A stretch of DNA of 64,000 nucleotides. Origin: Desulfolinea sp050305405 (lineage in GTDB: Bacteria; Chloroflexota; Anaerolineae; Anaerolineales; Villigracilaceae). Position numbers and translations under genes: made by a program. Shown piece by piece: positions 1 through 8,446 of this stretch. Every line of letters starts with the position of its first letter. The stretch's first letter is position 1. The stretch covers positions 62,001-126,000 of the forward strand of contig JBNLFG010000011.1 of assembly GCA_050305405.1 (NCBI GenBank), read 5' to 3'. Below the pieces are notes generated by a model, which was not told the origin of the DNA, did no database searches, and saw nothing but the letters and a program-made list of their open reading frames with translations.

Positions 1-165
1 ACTGTTGACAAAGAGGCTGATGAAAAAATGAAGATAGATTACCGCAGATGCTATCAATGCCGACAGTGCGAATCAGATTGCCCAACAAACGCCATTTACT
101 ACGGAAAGTTAGCTAAACAGGATAAAACACATGACAAAGTTGAACCAATTCTCATCCTGGATTAA
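1..165 (+). CDS. Ferredoxin-like [4Fe-4S] protein, C-terminal part only
   Basis: The frame is open from position 1, so only the last 54 residues are visible. Visible residues 17-28 carry C-x2-C-x2-C-x3-CP, the ligand set of one [4Fe-4S] cluster in the bacterial ferredoxin fold, followed by the usual TNAIYY strand. The protein ends about 25 residues after the cluster, so this is a C-terminal iron-sulfur domain; the rest of the protein and hence its reaction cannot be known from here. Its last 35 bases overlap the start of the next frame (131), which implies translational coupling with the small membrane protein that follows. An electron-transfer role is inferred from the cluster motif alone. 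Confidence 0.75.
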   Translation, partial: TVDKEADEKMKIDYRRCYQCRQCESDCPTNAIYYGKLAKQDKTHDKVEPILILD

Positions 166-382
166 ACGAAAAATCCACTCACTGACACTTGGTATCGTTC
201 TTGGGTCGGGAGCGATGATGCTTGGACAAAGTTGCGCAACGACCGGCCAGTGAACGACTTGCGGCGCCTGCGTGTCCAGGCTTCCCATTCTGGCTGTGCC
301 GATTTTGATAGACGGTGCAGTTGTGCTCGTTGAAAAAGCGAAGCAGAAAAAAGCTCCAGCTAAGGTCTCTGATCCAGAGTAA
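131..382 (+). CDS. Small two-helix membrane protein with in-frame TGA, candidate selenoprotein
   Basis: Starting at ATG 131 (AGGA at about 118-121) the frame runs 83 codons to TAA 380-382, with a single TGA at codon 41 (251-253). The frame stays protein-like on both sides: a basic N-terminus and a hydrophobic helix (about 17-33), then a redox-looking loop C35-x5-[TGA41]-x2-C44-x2-C47, a second hydrophobic helix (about 51-68) and a basic Lys-rich tail. If TGA is read as selenocysteine the loop holds UxxCxxC. A hairpin with the spacing of a bacterial SECIS follows the TGA at once. The upstream neighbour is an iron-sulfur protein and overlaps it. Alternatives: a Cys or Trp codon mutated to stop (pseudogene), a sequencing error, or a real 40-residue peptide. 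I do not recognise the family. Confidence 0.5.
263..285 (+). promoter_or_regulatory. SECIS-like stem-loop behind the in-frame TGA
   Basis: GCCTG (266-270) pairs perfectly with CAGGC (277-281) around the loop CGTGTC (271-276); GG 263-264 can pair with CC 284-285 beyond a small internal loop. The apical loop begins 17 bases after the TGA (251-253) and has a G as its second base, which agrees with the published general description of bacterial SECIS elements (loop roughly 16-37 bases downstream, G in the first two loop positions). The stem is short, so chance occurrence in GC-rich coding sequence is possible. Confidence 0.35.
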
Positions 383-435
383 ATAAGACAAGTCTGGGTC
401 ATCTAAAGAACACGGTGAAAACAAGCCTTCTTTAA

Positions 436-472
436 AAACTAGCCATCGAATAGATGGCTAGTTTCCTTTTTT
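436..472 (+). terminator. Rho-independent terminator after the small membrane protein
   Basis: A perfect 12-bp stem (436-447 with 453-464) around the loop GAATA is followed by a T-rich run (465-472). It ends the plus-strand ferredoxin/small-protein unit and faces the converging MFS gene. Confidence 0.85.
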
Positions 473-549
473 AGCAGATACCGATGAATTATTGAATCGG
501 CGTTTATATTCAATAAGTTTCTACAGAATAAACAGAGATTAAAAGAAAC

Positions 550-1746
550 TCACTCGTCAGCTCTCTCGCCTAAAAAGAGCCAGATCAACACAGCAGAGAA
601 AGCCAAGCTCAGCGCAGCGATAGTCGTGATAGTAGTCAGCCCGCTGCGCTCCCAGAGTGTGGTAGCCAGCACAGGTCCAATTGCTAGACCAATACCACTC
701 GCCAAAGCAACTAACGAAAAAATGGAAGCACGTGCATCTGGCGCTTGTTCGCCGTAAAGGGGAAAGAGGGAAACAATCGAGTATTCGATCCAGAAAACAG
801 TCAGTACCAGAGCAACGCGGATAGCGATCAAATTCTGCCCGGCCAATGGAATCAGGGCAAAGAAAAATCCTGCCAATACTACGCCGAGCAAACTACCGCG
901 CTGCTTTCCTAGACGGTCAATAATCAAACCTGCAAGAACAGCACCCAGAAGTTCAGAAACCCCGATTTGGGTTGCCATAAATCCGAGATCAACGGAATTA
1001 AAGCCAAAATCCGCGCTGAGCCAAATACTCCAAAAGGTCATAAAAATCCCAACGCCAGTAAAGAGCAACATCGCCACCCCAAGCGATGCCTGCACATTCC
1101 GTTTGCGCAACAAAACACCCAGCGGCACAACGCCGCCTTTTTTCGTGGAAACGGGTTTTGCTTCCGGTAAATAGAACCAGGTCAGGAATGCCATCAGTAG
1201 GCTAAGTGCCGCCATACCTAAAAAGGGGATGTACCAACTAAAGGCATCAAAAAGCCAACCGATCAGTGGCATAACCAGCATCCCTGAAACCGCGAAGGCA
1301 ATATCCACCGAGGCAAGGGCTCGCCCTCGTCGCTCAAAAGGCACCAAATCACTGAGATACGCCTGCTGGGCGGGCAAATAAGAATTGACCGCCAAACCGC
1401 TGAGAAAAATCGGCAAGGCTGCCCACCAACCGCGTAAAAAAGCAATTCCCAGCATCCCGAACACCTGCGAAAGCAGCGCAAAAGCCATTATCCTGCGACG
1501 TCCATAGCGATCTGCCAGCGAGCCCAAAAAGGGGCTTAGAAACGCCGACGAAGAACGCACCATCAAAAGCCAACCAAAGACGCTGATACTAACGTGCAGC
1601 CCGGTCGATATTTGTGGCACAAAGGAATAGAGAACCCGAAAGCCGCTATCCACAATTAAACGCATCAAAAAAAGCGAGCTTATCAAACTTAAACCCACTC
1701 CGAAAAAGTTTACGAACCAAAGCCCGCGCGTATTTTTTCTTTCCAA
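550..1746 (-). CDS. MFS transporter, probable drug or metabolite exporter
   Basis: A 398-residue protein with about 12 hydrophobic segments. The loop between helices 2 and 3 has the major facilitator motif A, GSLADRYGRRR (75-85), and a matching weaker copy, GLIIDRLGKQR, lies in the second half, as expected of the duplicated MFS fold. Substrate is not predictable. The start is a TTG with GGAGG 6 bases upstream; the next Met codons are inside helix 1, so TTG is the best start. It lies 19 bases behind ybaK on the same strand and is probably cotranscribed with it. It converges on the terminator at 436-472. Confidence 0.85.
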   Translation of the reverse strand: MERKNTRGLWFVNFFGVGLSLISSLFLMRLIVDSGFRVLYSFVPQISTGLHVSISVFGWLLMVRSSSAFLSPFLGSLADRYGRRRIMAFALLSQVFGMLGIAFLRGWWAALPIFLSGLAVNSYLPAQQAYLSDLVPFERRGRALASVDIAFAVSGMLVMPLIGWLFDAFSWYIPFLGMAALSLLMAFLTWFYLPEAKPVSTKKGGVVPLGVLLRKRNVQASLGVAMLLFTGVGIFMTFWSIWLSADFGFNSVDLGFMATQIGVSELLGAVLAGLIIDRLGKQRGSLLGVVLAGFFFALIPLAGQNLIAIRVALVLTVFWIEYSIVSLFPLYGEQAPDARASIFSLVALASGIGLAIGPVLATTLWERSGLTTITTIAALSLAFSAVLIWLFLGERADE

Positions 1747-1765
1747 AAGGAACCTCCAGCAGCGC

Positions 1766-2233
1766 TTAGCCGCTCACGGGCGCTTCACGCGCCCCGGTTA
1801 ATTTAACAAGATCATCCACCCCCAGGCGAATATTCAAACCACGCTGCCCTCCAGAGATGTGAATCTCACCATGTGCACGCGCACTGGCATCCAGAACAAC
1901 GACAAAGCCTCTATTAATCAACGCCAAAGGGGAAATGCCGCCTGCCTGCAAGCGAGTCAATTTCTCCGCTTCCGCCTGCGTAGACAAGAAAACCTTTTTT
2001 TCGCCCAGTGCTTTGGCAAGTGCCTTCAAATCCACTTCTCGCGAACCGGGGATCACCGCCAAAATTGGCTTGCCTGGTTTACGCAGCACAACGATACTTT
2101 TGAAAACCACATCGGGCGAAACATCCAGCAAGCGCGCTGTTTCCAACGCGCCCAACTTTTCGGCAGGCAACTCAAAAGCCTGATAATCAACTTTGCGGGA
2201 ATCAAGTAAGCGAGTAATATTGTTAGCGATCAT
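1766..2233 (-). CDS. ybaK: YbaK/EbsC-family aminoacyl-tRNA deacylase
   Basis: A 155-residue protein, the usual size for YbaK, a trans-editing enzyme that hydrolyses mischarged Cys-tRNA(Pro). It shows the family signatures: the conserved lysine K45 in VFKSIVV, AVIPGSREVDLKALAKALG (59-77), GGISPL (98-103) near the substrate pocket and SGGQRGLNI close to the C-terminus. It stands first in a two-gene minus-strand unit with the MFS exporter and is divergent from the EamA transporter gene over a 68-base gap. The exact tRNA substrate cannot be told from related deacylases (ProX, EbsC) by sequence reading. Confidence 0.88.
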   Translation of the reverse strand: MIANNITRLLDSRKVDYQAFELPAEKLGALETARLLDVSPDVVFKSIVVLRKPGKPILAVIPGSREVDLKALAKALGEKKVFLSTQAEAEKLTRLQAGGISPLALINRGFVVVLDASARAHGEIHISGGQRGLNIRLGVDDLVKLTGAREAPVSG

Positions 2234-2301
2234 TTTTCATCCATAGCAGAACAATTTTTAGTCTTTCTTATTCTACCCCATCGGATACTCAGGAGCACCT
2301 C

Positions 2302-3225
2302 GTGCCTTCAGAAAAACCATCTCCACTACGCCTTTTTATTGCCATCAGCATCGCGATTCTCGCCGTGTCTACAGCCTCCATTTTTATCCGTTTTGCACAA
2401 GCAGAAGCCCCTTCGTTGGTCATCTCTGCCTGGCGTCTACTCCTGGCGAGCATCATCCTCGCGTTTCCGGCACTGAGTAAACACCGCGCCGAGCTGCAAA
2501 AACTAACTCGCGCCGAACTCCTTTTAGGCCTGCTCTCCGGCGCCTTCCTCGCCATCCACTTCGCCACCTGGATCACATCCCTCGAATACACCAGCGTTAC
2601 CAACTCGGTCGTACTCGTCAGCACATCGCCGCTTTGGGTCGCCATCCTTGCGCCGATCTTCCTGAAAGAAAAGATGACCAAAGCCGTCATCGTCGGAATG
2701 ATCCTGACTCTCATTGGTGGGACAATCATCGGATTTAGCGAAGCCTGCACACTGGATGGCGGAATCAGCTGCGCACCGCCCTCTGGCATTGGGCTTGCTG
2801 AGGCCTCGAAGGGCAATTTTCTCGCCCTGGCAGGCGCGCTGGCTGTCGCGGGCTATCTACTCATCGGGCGGCGATTGCGCGCGAAAATGTCACTCATCCC
2901 CTATATCTTCCTTGTTTACGGGATGGCGGCCATCGTCTTATTGGTAATGGTGATTATCTCCGGGCAAAGTCTCTTCGGCTATTCACCGCTCATCTATCTC
3001 TGGCTCTTGCTGATGGCGATCTTCCCTCAACTGATCGGTCACTCCACCTACAACTGGGCACTGCGCTACCTGCCCGTCGCGCTCGTCGCCGTGACCACAC
3101 TTGGCGAACCGATCGGCTCAAGTATTTTGGCATTTGTGATATTGAAAGAAACTCCTTCGCTCTTACAGATTATTGGCGGCGTGCTTATTCTGACGGGGAT
3201 TTATGTGACTTCAAAGAAAGAATAG
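2302..3225 (+). CDS. EamA/DMT-family transporter
   Basis: A 307-residue membrane protein with about ten hydrophobic helices in two EamA repeats (about 10-145 and 170-300). The second repeat ends in the typical LGEPIGSSILAFVILKE segment. Members export or import small metabolites such as amino acids; the substrate is not predictable. The start is GTG at 2302 with AGGAG at 2291-2295, spacing 6, so the non-ATG start is well supported. It is monocistronic on the plus strand, opposite ybaK. Confidence 0.85.
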   Translation: MPSEKPSPLRLFIAISIAILAVSTASIFIRFAQAEAPSLVISAWRLLLASIILAFPALSKHRAELQKLTRAELLLGLLSGAFLAIHFATWITSLEYTSVTNSVVLVSTSPLWVAILAPIFLKEKMTKAVIVGMILTLIGGTIIGFSEACTLDGGISCAPPSGIGLAEASKGNFLALAGALAVAGYLLIGRRLRAKMSLIPYIFLVYGMAAIVLLVMVIISGQSLFGYSPLIYLWLLLMAIFPQLIGHSTYNWALRYLPVALVAVTTLGEPIGSSILAFVILKETPSLLQIIGGVLILTGIYVTSKKE

Positions 3226-3306
3226 AAGGTAACTTTTTATCTAAAAAACGCGCATAATTAATACAGCAAGGTAAATCCATCTAGGCAAAAAAGGTAGGAG
3301 AAAAAA

Positions 3307-4086
3307 ATGCGGGAACAAATCAACCCCTCTGAAGACGCACGCTTCACGCCAAAAGATATTGTTGTCAGAATTATTTCTACCATCGCAACCCTTCTAGCTT
3401 GTGGCTATCTTGTCGTGGTACTTATTTTTAATGGCGGGGTAAATGGTCTCATTCACAATCTAAAGCGCCCGCCAGATCTAACCAGCCCAGCGATAATCGC
3501 TAAAAAGGATACCGTTGCAACAGAGATCGACCAATCTTTTGAAGAATTAGAAAGCGTCCTTGGCTACAAGGAGTATGCAAGCGCCACACATGATTTTTGT
3601 TCCAAAGGTAGTAATGGCTACAAAAGATCTGATAGCTACGGTTATCGTTGTTCGCTACGAACAACAAAATTTTATGGCTTCAACGGTGATTTTCGGCAAG
3701 AAATGATCGATTTTGAACAAAAAATTACCGGCGCTGGTTGGGAGTTCCCAGAACACGAAACGACCAGTCAGATGAAAGAAATGCTGGAGGAGTATTACGA
3801 CAATTATTCAGTTCGTCACTCAGGAGATATCGATGTGTCTAACTTACCAACACCAGCCTATTACAAAAAAGGGGATGGATATATTTCAATGGAAATAGAA
3901 TTTGCCGGAAAGAACACACGCTCTTTCTTTTCATTTGATTACACACAGAAAGTTAGCGGACATTCTCTTCATAAGTTTTTCAGTGAAGAAAATTTCCAAG
4001 ATGCAAGCATCATCATTACAAAAATAACCAACATAGATCAATTTGTGCTGGCTATTTCAATACAGAAAGACTATTTCCAAAATTAG
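3307..4086 (+). CDS. Unrecognised membrane-anchored protein
   Basis: A 259-residue protein I do not recognise. It has a short cytoplasmic N-terminus (1-18), one strong transmembrane segment (about 19-42) and a polar Tyr/Lys/Glu-rich remainder that should lie outside the membrane, with only two cysteines after the anchor. There is no lipobox. The Shine-Dalgarno AGGTAGGAG before ATG 3307 is strong. It stands alone between the EamA gene and a shared terminator. The gene is visibly more A/T-rich than its neighbours, which could mean recent acquisition. Function unknown. Confidence 0.7.
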   Translation: MREQINPSEDARFTPKDIVVRIISTIATLLACGYLVVVLIFNGGVNGLIHNLKRPPDLTSPAIIAKKDTVATEIDQSFEELESVLGYKEYASATHDFCSKGSNGYKRSDSYGYRCSLRTTKFYGFNGDFRQEMIDFEQKITGAGWEFPEHETTSQMKEMLEEYYDNYSVRHSGDIDVSNLPTPAYYKKGDGYISMEIEFAGKNTRSFFSFDYTQKVSGHSLHKFFSEENFQDASIIITKITNIDQFVLAISIQKDYFQN

Positions 4087-4108
4087 CTACATTTTTAAGG
4101 CAACAAAC

Positions 4109-4150
4109 AAAAGGTGCCGAGTATTTTGAAAATACCCGGCACTTTATTTT
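4109..4150. terminator. Bidirectional terminator between the unknown gene and malQ
   Basis: Arms 4114-4126 and 4130-4142 pair with one mismatch around a 3-base loop; an A-rich run precedes and a T-rich run follows, so it can end both the plus-strand gene (3307-4086) and the minus-strand glgA-malQ unit. Confidence 0.8.
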
Positions 4151-4164
4151 TACGAAGCCTCTTT

Positions 4165-5652
4165 TTAGCGATTGCCTTCTTCGTTCAATTGCCGCAAACG
4201 CTCAACCAAGGGCTTTGTGAGCGCTTCTGCATTCATGCGCCAATCCCAATTCCCACCAAGGCGACCGGGGTAATTCATACGTGCTTCCGTGCCGAGATTG
4301 AGAAAATCCTGCATTTGGGCGAGCACCATATCCGCGCGCGAGTACCAGAGTGTGCGGATCAAATCCCAGGCAATATCACGCCCATCCACGCTCATATAAC
4401 GACGCGCATAATCGCGATTCTCTTCAGGAGCGCTAGCGTACCAACCTTGGGCTGTATCATTGTCATGCGTGCCCGTATAAGCAACACAGTTTTCGGGATA
4501 GTGATGCGGCAGGAAAGGATTATTATCATCCGAAAAGGCAAATTGCAATATCTTCATCCCCGGCAAGTTGAATTGATCGCGTAACTCGAAGACGTCCGGG
4601 GTAATCTCTCCCAAATCTTCAGCAATAATCGGCAACTCGCCAAGCGCATCGCGCATGGCTTCAAAGAAATCCGCGCCGGGACCGGGCACCCAACGTCCAT
4701 GTTCGGCAGTTAAACTATCGGCAGGAACTTCCCAATAACCAGCGAAGCCACGGAAATGGTCAAGACGAATAATATCAACCATCGCCAACGTCGCCTGAAA
4801 ACGCTTGATCCACCAGGCGTAGTCAGTCTCTTTATGGATGCGCCACTTATAAAGTGGATTACCCCAAAGTTGCCCGGTCGGCGAGAAATAATCCGGCGGG
4901 ACGCCCGCCACAACGGTGGGGAGTTTCTTACCGTCGAGGTAAAAAAGCTCGGGATTACTCCAAACATCGGCGCTATCAAAGGCGACAAAAATCGGGACAT
5001 CGCCAATAATCTGGATGCCGTTCTCTTTGGTATAGGCGCGCAGCGCTCTCCACTGGCGGAAGAAGATAAATTGATAGAACTTGAAGCGCTCGATGGCCTC
5101 CTTGTAATTTTGGCTTGCTTCCGCTAAAGTGGCATCATCGCGGTTTTTAAGTTCTTCTGACCATCCAGACCACGCGCCACCACCATTGGCTTCCTTGATC
5201 GCCATGAAGAGGGCGTAGTCATCGAGCCAGTTAGCGGAATCAGCACAAAATGCGGCATATTCTTCACGAATGGAAGCAAGCCCAGGCTCACGTTTGAAGC
5301 GGATAAAGGCCCGCTCAAGCAGATTCAACTTCCAGCCGATCACCCGTCCAAACTCGACAAGCTCATCCGAAAAATCCAGATGCGCAGAGAGATCATCAGG
5401 GTGGAGCAGATTCTCATCCAAAAGAAGATCGGGACTGATCAGGTAGGGATTGCCCGCAAAGGCGGAGAAAGATTGGTAGGGAGAATCTCCATAGCCAGTA
5501 GGACCGAGTGGCAAAATCTGCCAGACCTTCGTGCCTGATGCGTATAAAAAGTCAATGAAGCGGTAAGCCTGTGGGCCCAGGTCGCCTATGCCATAGCGAC
5601 CAGGAAAGCTGGTCGGGTGCATGAGAACGCCAGAACTGCGCGAGAACTTCAT
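4165..5652 (-). CDS. malQ: 4-alpha-glucanotransferase (amylomaltase, GH77)
   Basis: A 495-residue cytoplasmic enzyme that transfers maltodextrin segments between glucan chains. GH77 landmarks are all present: the N-terminal ILPLGPTGYGDSPYQ (46-60), GDVPIFVAFDSADVW (217-231), the nucleophile D298 in RLDHF, the acid/base E345 in AEDLG, and the transition-state Asp D397 in THDND. Length is typical of the short bacterial type. It follows glgA with a 12-base gap, so glycogen synthesis and glucan remodelling are one transcription unit ending at the terminator at 4109-4150. Confidence 0.95.
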   Translation of the reverse strand: MKFSRSSGVLMHPTSFPGRYGIGDLGPQAYRFIDFLYASGTKVWQILPLGPTGYGDSPYQSFSAFAGNPYLISPDLLLDENLLHPDDLSAHLDFSDELVEFGRVIGWKLNLLERAFIRFKREPGLASIREEYAAFCADSANWLDDYALFMAIKEANGGGAWSGWSEELKNRDDATLAEASQNYKEAIERFKFYQFIFFRQWRALRAYTKENGIQIIGDVPIFVAFDSADVWSNPELFYLDGKKLPTVVAGVPPDYFSPTGQLWGNPLYKWRIHKETDYAWWIKRFQATLAMVDIIRLDHFRGFAGYWEVPADSLTAEHGRWVPGPGADFFEAMRDALGELPIIAEDLGEITPDVFELRDQFNLPGMKILQFAFSDDNNPFLPHHYPENCVAYTGTHDNDTAQGWYASAPEENRDYARRYMSVDGRDIAWDLIRTLWYSRADMVLAQMQDFLNLGTEARMNYPGRLGGNWDWRMNAEALTKPLVERLRQLNEEGNR

Positions 5653-5664
5653 AAAAGGCTGTCC

Positions 5665-7113
5665 TTAAAATCCTTCGTAGAGAAGGAGGGATTGATAGAG
5701 CATGGTGTATTGCTTGGCCGAGTTTTTCCATGAGAAGTCTTGCGCCATCGCATTGCGCTGAAGGCTTTGCCAATAGTCGTGGTTGGCAAAAACATCGAGA
5801 CTTTCGTGGATGGCTTTCAGGAAAGCTGTCACGGTTTCGCCTTCAAAAACAAAACCCGTTTCAGCATGTTTGACAGTATCTTTTAAACCGCCTGTGCTGC
5901 GCACCACCGGAATACAGCCATAACGCATGGCGATCATTTGCGAAAGCCCACAAGGCTCGTAGCGCGAGGGCATCAGGAATATATCGCTGCCTGCGTAAAT
6001 TTTGCGTGCCAATTTGCCATCATAGCGAATTTCGGCTTTTACACGGCCACGAAACTTCTTTTCAAGACGTTTTGCGCGCTTTTCAAGAGCGGGATCACCC
6101 GTTCCTAAAATGACAGCTTGCCAACTATCGGCTTTCATTTTGCCAAGCGCGTCTATAACCAAGTCGATCCCCTTTTGGGTGTCCATGCGAGAGACAACGC
6201 CAAATAAGGGGGTCGAAGAATCGGGTTCCAAGCCTACTGTTTTTTGCAGAGCCGTTTTGTTCCAAATACGCTCACTCAACGTTGTAGCAGTAAAGTTTGT
6301 GGAAATACTTTCATCGGTTGCAGGATTAAAGCTCTCGGTGTCGATGCCGTTGATAATTCCCGTCAACGAATCTTTGTGCTCGCGGAGAAAACCCTCCAGG
6401 CCGGAACCAAATTCGGACGAGAGCATTTCATCGGCATAACTTGGCGAGACGGCAACTGTCTTTCCGGCAGACCACAATCCCAACGGGAGTGGCATCGCAC
6501 GCCCCCACTCGGGCAGATCTGTTTGAGCCAGTGTCAAGCCATAGGCTGCGAGACGTCCCGTCAAGTCTGGCCCCAAAAACGGCAGATTATGAACCGTTAA
6601 AAGCGATTTTGTGCCACGCATTTCACGATCCCAATGTTTGAGTTGCAAGGCATACGTCGCCAAGGCGGTGTGCCAATCATTGGCATGGATGATGTCCGGC
6701 TGCCAATCAAGGTGTTTCAGCATCTCAAGAGCGGCGAGAGAAAAGAAGGTATACTTTTCCCCGTCCAATGCGGCATTCGCGGAATAAACTGATCCGCTAG
6801 TACTGATTGACTCGCCAGACACAAAGTAGACCGGCAAATCCTGATTGCGAGTTTCGAATACCTGCGCATTCAAGTCCTTGCCCGCACGCCGCATAGTAAA
6901 GCTCGCCACAGGACGCAAAGTCGCCGAATCGGTGCGCACAACCATATGCAAAGGCAATGCCAAACGCACATCCAATTTCACCCCGCCGGTGTCTTCTTCA
7001 GAAAGGGCACGCAACGCACGCGGCAACGATCCCGCCACATCCGCCAAGCCGCCTATTTTCACAAAAGGAGCGGCCTCTGCCGCAAGAAATAGTACCTTGA
7101 TTGTCTTTGACAT
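5665..7113 (-). CDS. glgA: Glycogen synthase (ADP-glucose type, GT5)
   Basis: From ATG 7113 the protein has 482 residues, the normal GlgA length. It starts with the GT5 fold and the ADP-glucose loop KIGGLADVAGSLPRAL (19-34); the C-terminal half has the GT-B motifs SRMDTQKG, the catalytic-site segment SRYEPCGLSQM and the STGGLKDTV loop. The open frame extends 51 codons further upstream, but that stretch is not GlgA-like and runs into the divergent gene at 7157, so the internal ATG is chosen. First gene of the glgA-malQ operon. The 43-base gap to the divergent methyltransferase must hold both promoters. Confidence 0.94.
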   Translation of the reverse strand: MSKTIKVLFLAAEAAPFVKIGGLADVAGSLPRALRALSEEDTGGVKLDVRLALPLHMVVRTDSATLRPVASFTMRRAGKDLNAQVFETRNQDLPVYFVSGESISTSGSVYSANAALDGEKYTFFSLAALEMLKHLDWQPDIIHANDWHTALATYALQLKHWDREMRGTKSLLTVHNLPFLGPDLTGRLAAYGLTLAQTDLPEWGRAMPLPLGLWSAGKTVAVSPSYADEMLSSEFGSGLEGFLREHKDSLTGIINGIDTESFNPATDESISTNFTATTLSERIWNKTALQKTVGLEPDSSTPLFGVVSRMDTQKGIDLVIDALGKMKADSWQAVILGTGDPALEKRAKRLEKKFRGRVKAEIRYDGKLARKIYAGSDIFLMPSRYEPCGLSQMIAMRYGCIPVVRSTGGLKDTVKHAETGFVFEGETVTAFLKAIHESLDVFANHDYWQSLQRNAMAQDFSWKNSAKQYTMLYQSLLLYEGF

Positions 7114-7156
7114 AAAGACTATTTTACATCGAAACAGGTAGTATTGGTATCTACAA

Positions 7157-8446
7157 ATGCTTAACATCCCGCCCCCATCCAAAAAACGAATTGCCCTGCG
7201 CGTCACATCCGCAGCCGAGCGCGCCATAAAACAGGGACATCCCTGGATTTTTGAGAGCGCCATCACCTACGAAAGCCATCAAGGCAAAGCTGGGGATTTA
7301 GCGGTCATCTTCGACAAAAAGCGCAATTTTTTGGCAATTGGATTATATGATCCCAAAGCGATGATCCGCGTCCGCGTCTTGCAACGCCTCAAACCTGCCA
7401 CCATTGGTCAAGATTTTTTCAAAGCCAAACTGGATGCCGCCAACCAACTGCGCGCGCCCTTACGTGATTCTCCTCCCGAACGCCTGACAAACGGATGCAG
7501 GCTCGTCCACGGCGAGAATGACGGTTTCCCCGGCTTGGTGATCGACCGCTACGCTGAGACCTACGTCATCAAACTCTATACATCAGCATGGATTCCGCAT
7601 CTCAACGATGTGCTACACGCTCTGGACTCTGTCATCGCAAGCGACGCGACGCGATTCCCCTCTCTACAGACGGAGATTGCCACGGCGACAAAACCGCATC
7701 GCAATGACGAGTATCAAGTGGTACTACGCTTGGGCGGCAGTGTCAAAGATAACAATTTCGCGCTTGAAGACGGGATGCTCCTACAGGGCGAACCACTCGC
7801 AAGCGCAGTCATCTTCCACGAGAATGGGTTACGCTTTGAAGCCGACCCTGTTCTTGGGCAAAAGACCGGCTTCTTCCTCGATCAGCGCGAAAACCGTGCG
7901 CGTGTTGAAAAATTAGCAAAAGGCAAGCGCGTCCTGAATATCTTCTCCTACACGGGCGGATTCTCGATTTACGCCGCGCGCGGCGGTGCGACAGAAGTCG
8001 TTAGTCTCGACGCATCCAAGCCCGCCACCGATGCTGCCGAGCGAAATTTTAAACTCAACTTCTCCCAATCGAATATTCATAAAACGATCACTGGTGACGC
8101 CTTCACCGAAATGGTACGCATGAAAGCAGAGAAACAACGCTTCGAGATGGTCATCATCGACCCGCCCTCCTTTGCCAAGAAAGCTTCCCAACGTGATGCC
8201 GCCATCAACGCCTACCAAAAGCTCACGCGTCTTGGGCTTGACATCCTCGCCCCAAACGGGATTCTCGTCCAAGCCTCCTGCTCCAGCCGCGTGGAAAGCG
8301 AAGCCTTCTTCGACGCTATCCACATCGCCGCGCGACAAGCAGGTAGACCATTAAACGAAATCGAGCGCACATCCCATGCGCTCGATCATCCGATTGGCTT
8401 TAAAGAGGGCGAGTATCTCAAATGTCTTTTTGCAACTGCAAAGTAA
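7157..8446 (+). CDS. rlmI: RlmI-type class I SAM-dependent rRNA methyltransferase
   Basis: A 429-residue protein with an N-terminal PUA RNA-binding domain (about 10-95) and a C-terminal Rossmann methyltransferase: motif I as NIFSYTGGFSIYAARGG, acidic LDAS, motif IV as IDPPSFAKK, and SCSSRV carrying the candidate catalytic cysteine. This is the architecture of E. coli RlmI, which makes m5C1962 in 23S rRNA, though this protein is about 30 residues longer, with extra sequence around residues 160-190 between the two parts. The 3' end overlaps the convergent pabC by 29 bases. The site of modification is inferred from homology. Confidence 0.85.
   Translation: MLNIPPPSKKRIALRVTSAAERAIKQGHPWIFESAITYESHQGKAGDLAVIFDKKRNFLAIGLYDPKAMIRVRVLQRLKPATIGQDFFKAKLDAANQLRAPLRDSPPERLTNGCRLVHGENDGFPGLVIDRYAETYVIKLYTSAWIPHLNDVLHALDSVIASDATRFPSLQTEIATATKPHRNDEYQVVLRLGGSVKDNNFALEDGMLLQGEPLASAVIFHENGLRFEADPVLGQKTGFFLDQRENRARVEKLAKGKRVLNIFSYTGGFSIYAARGGATEVVSLDASKPATDAAERNFKLNFSQSNIHKTITGDAFTEMVRMKAEKQRFEMVIIDPPSFAKKASQRDAAINAYQKLTRLGLDILAPNGILVQASCSSRVESEAFFDAIHIAARQAGRPLNEIERTSHALDHPIGFKEGEYLKCLFATAK

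Noticed and set aside
109..402. Minus-strand 97-codon frame opposite the candidate selenoprotein
   Set aside because: No ribosome site or recognisable protein; the plus strand has the coherent membrane-protein pattern, the upstream coupled gene and the terminator.
7114..7266. N-terminal extension of glycogen synthase by 51 codons
   Set aside because: The added residues are not GlgA-like and overlap the divergent methyltransferase gene.
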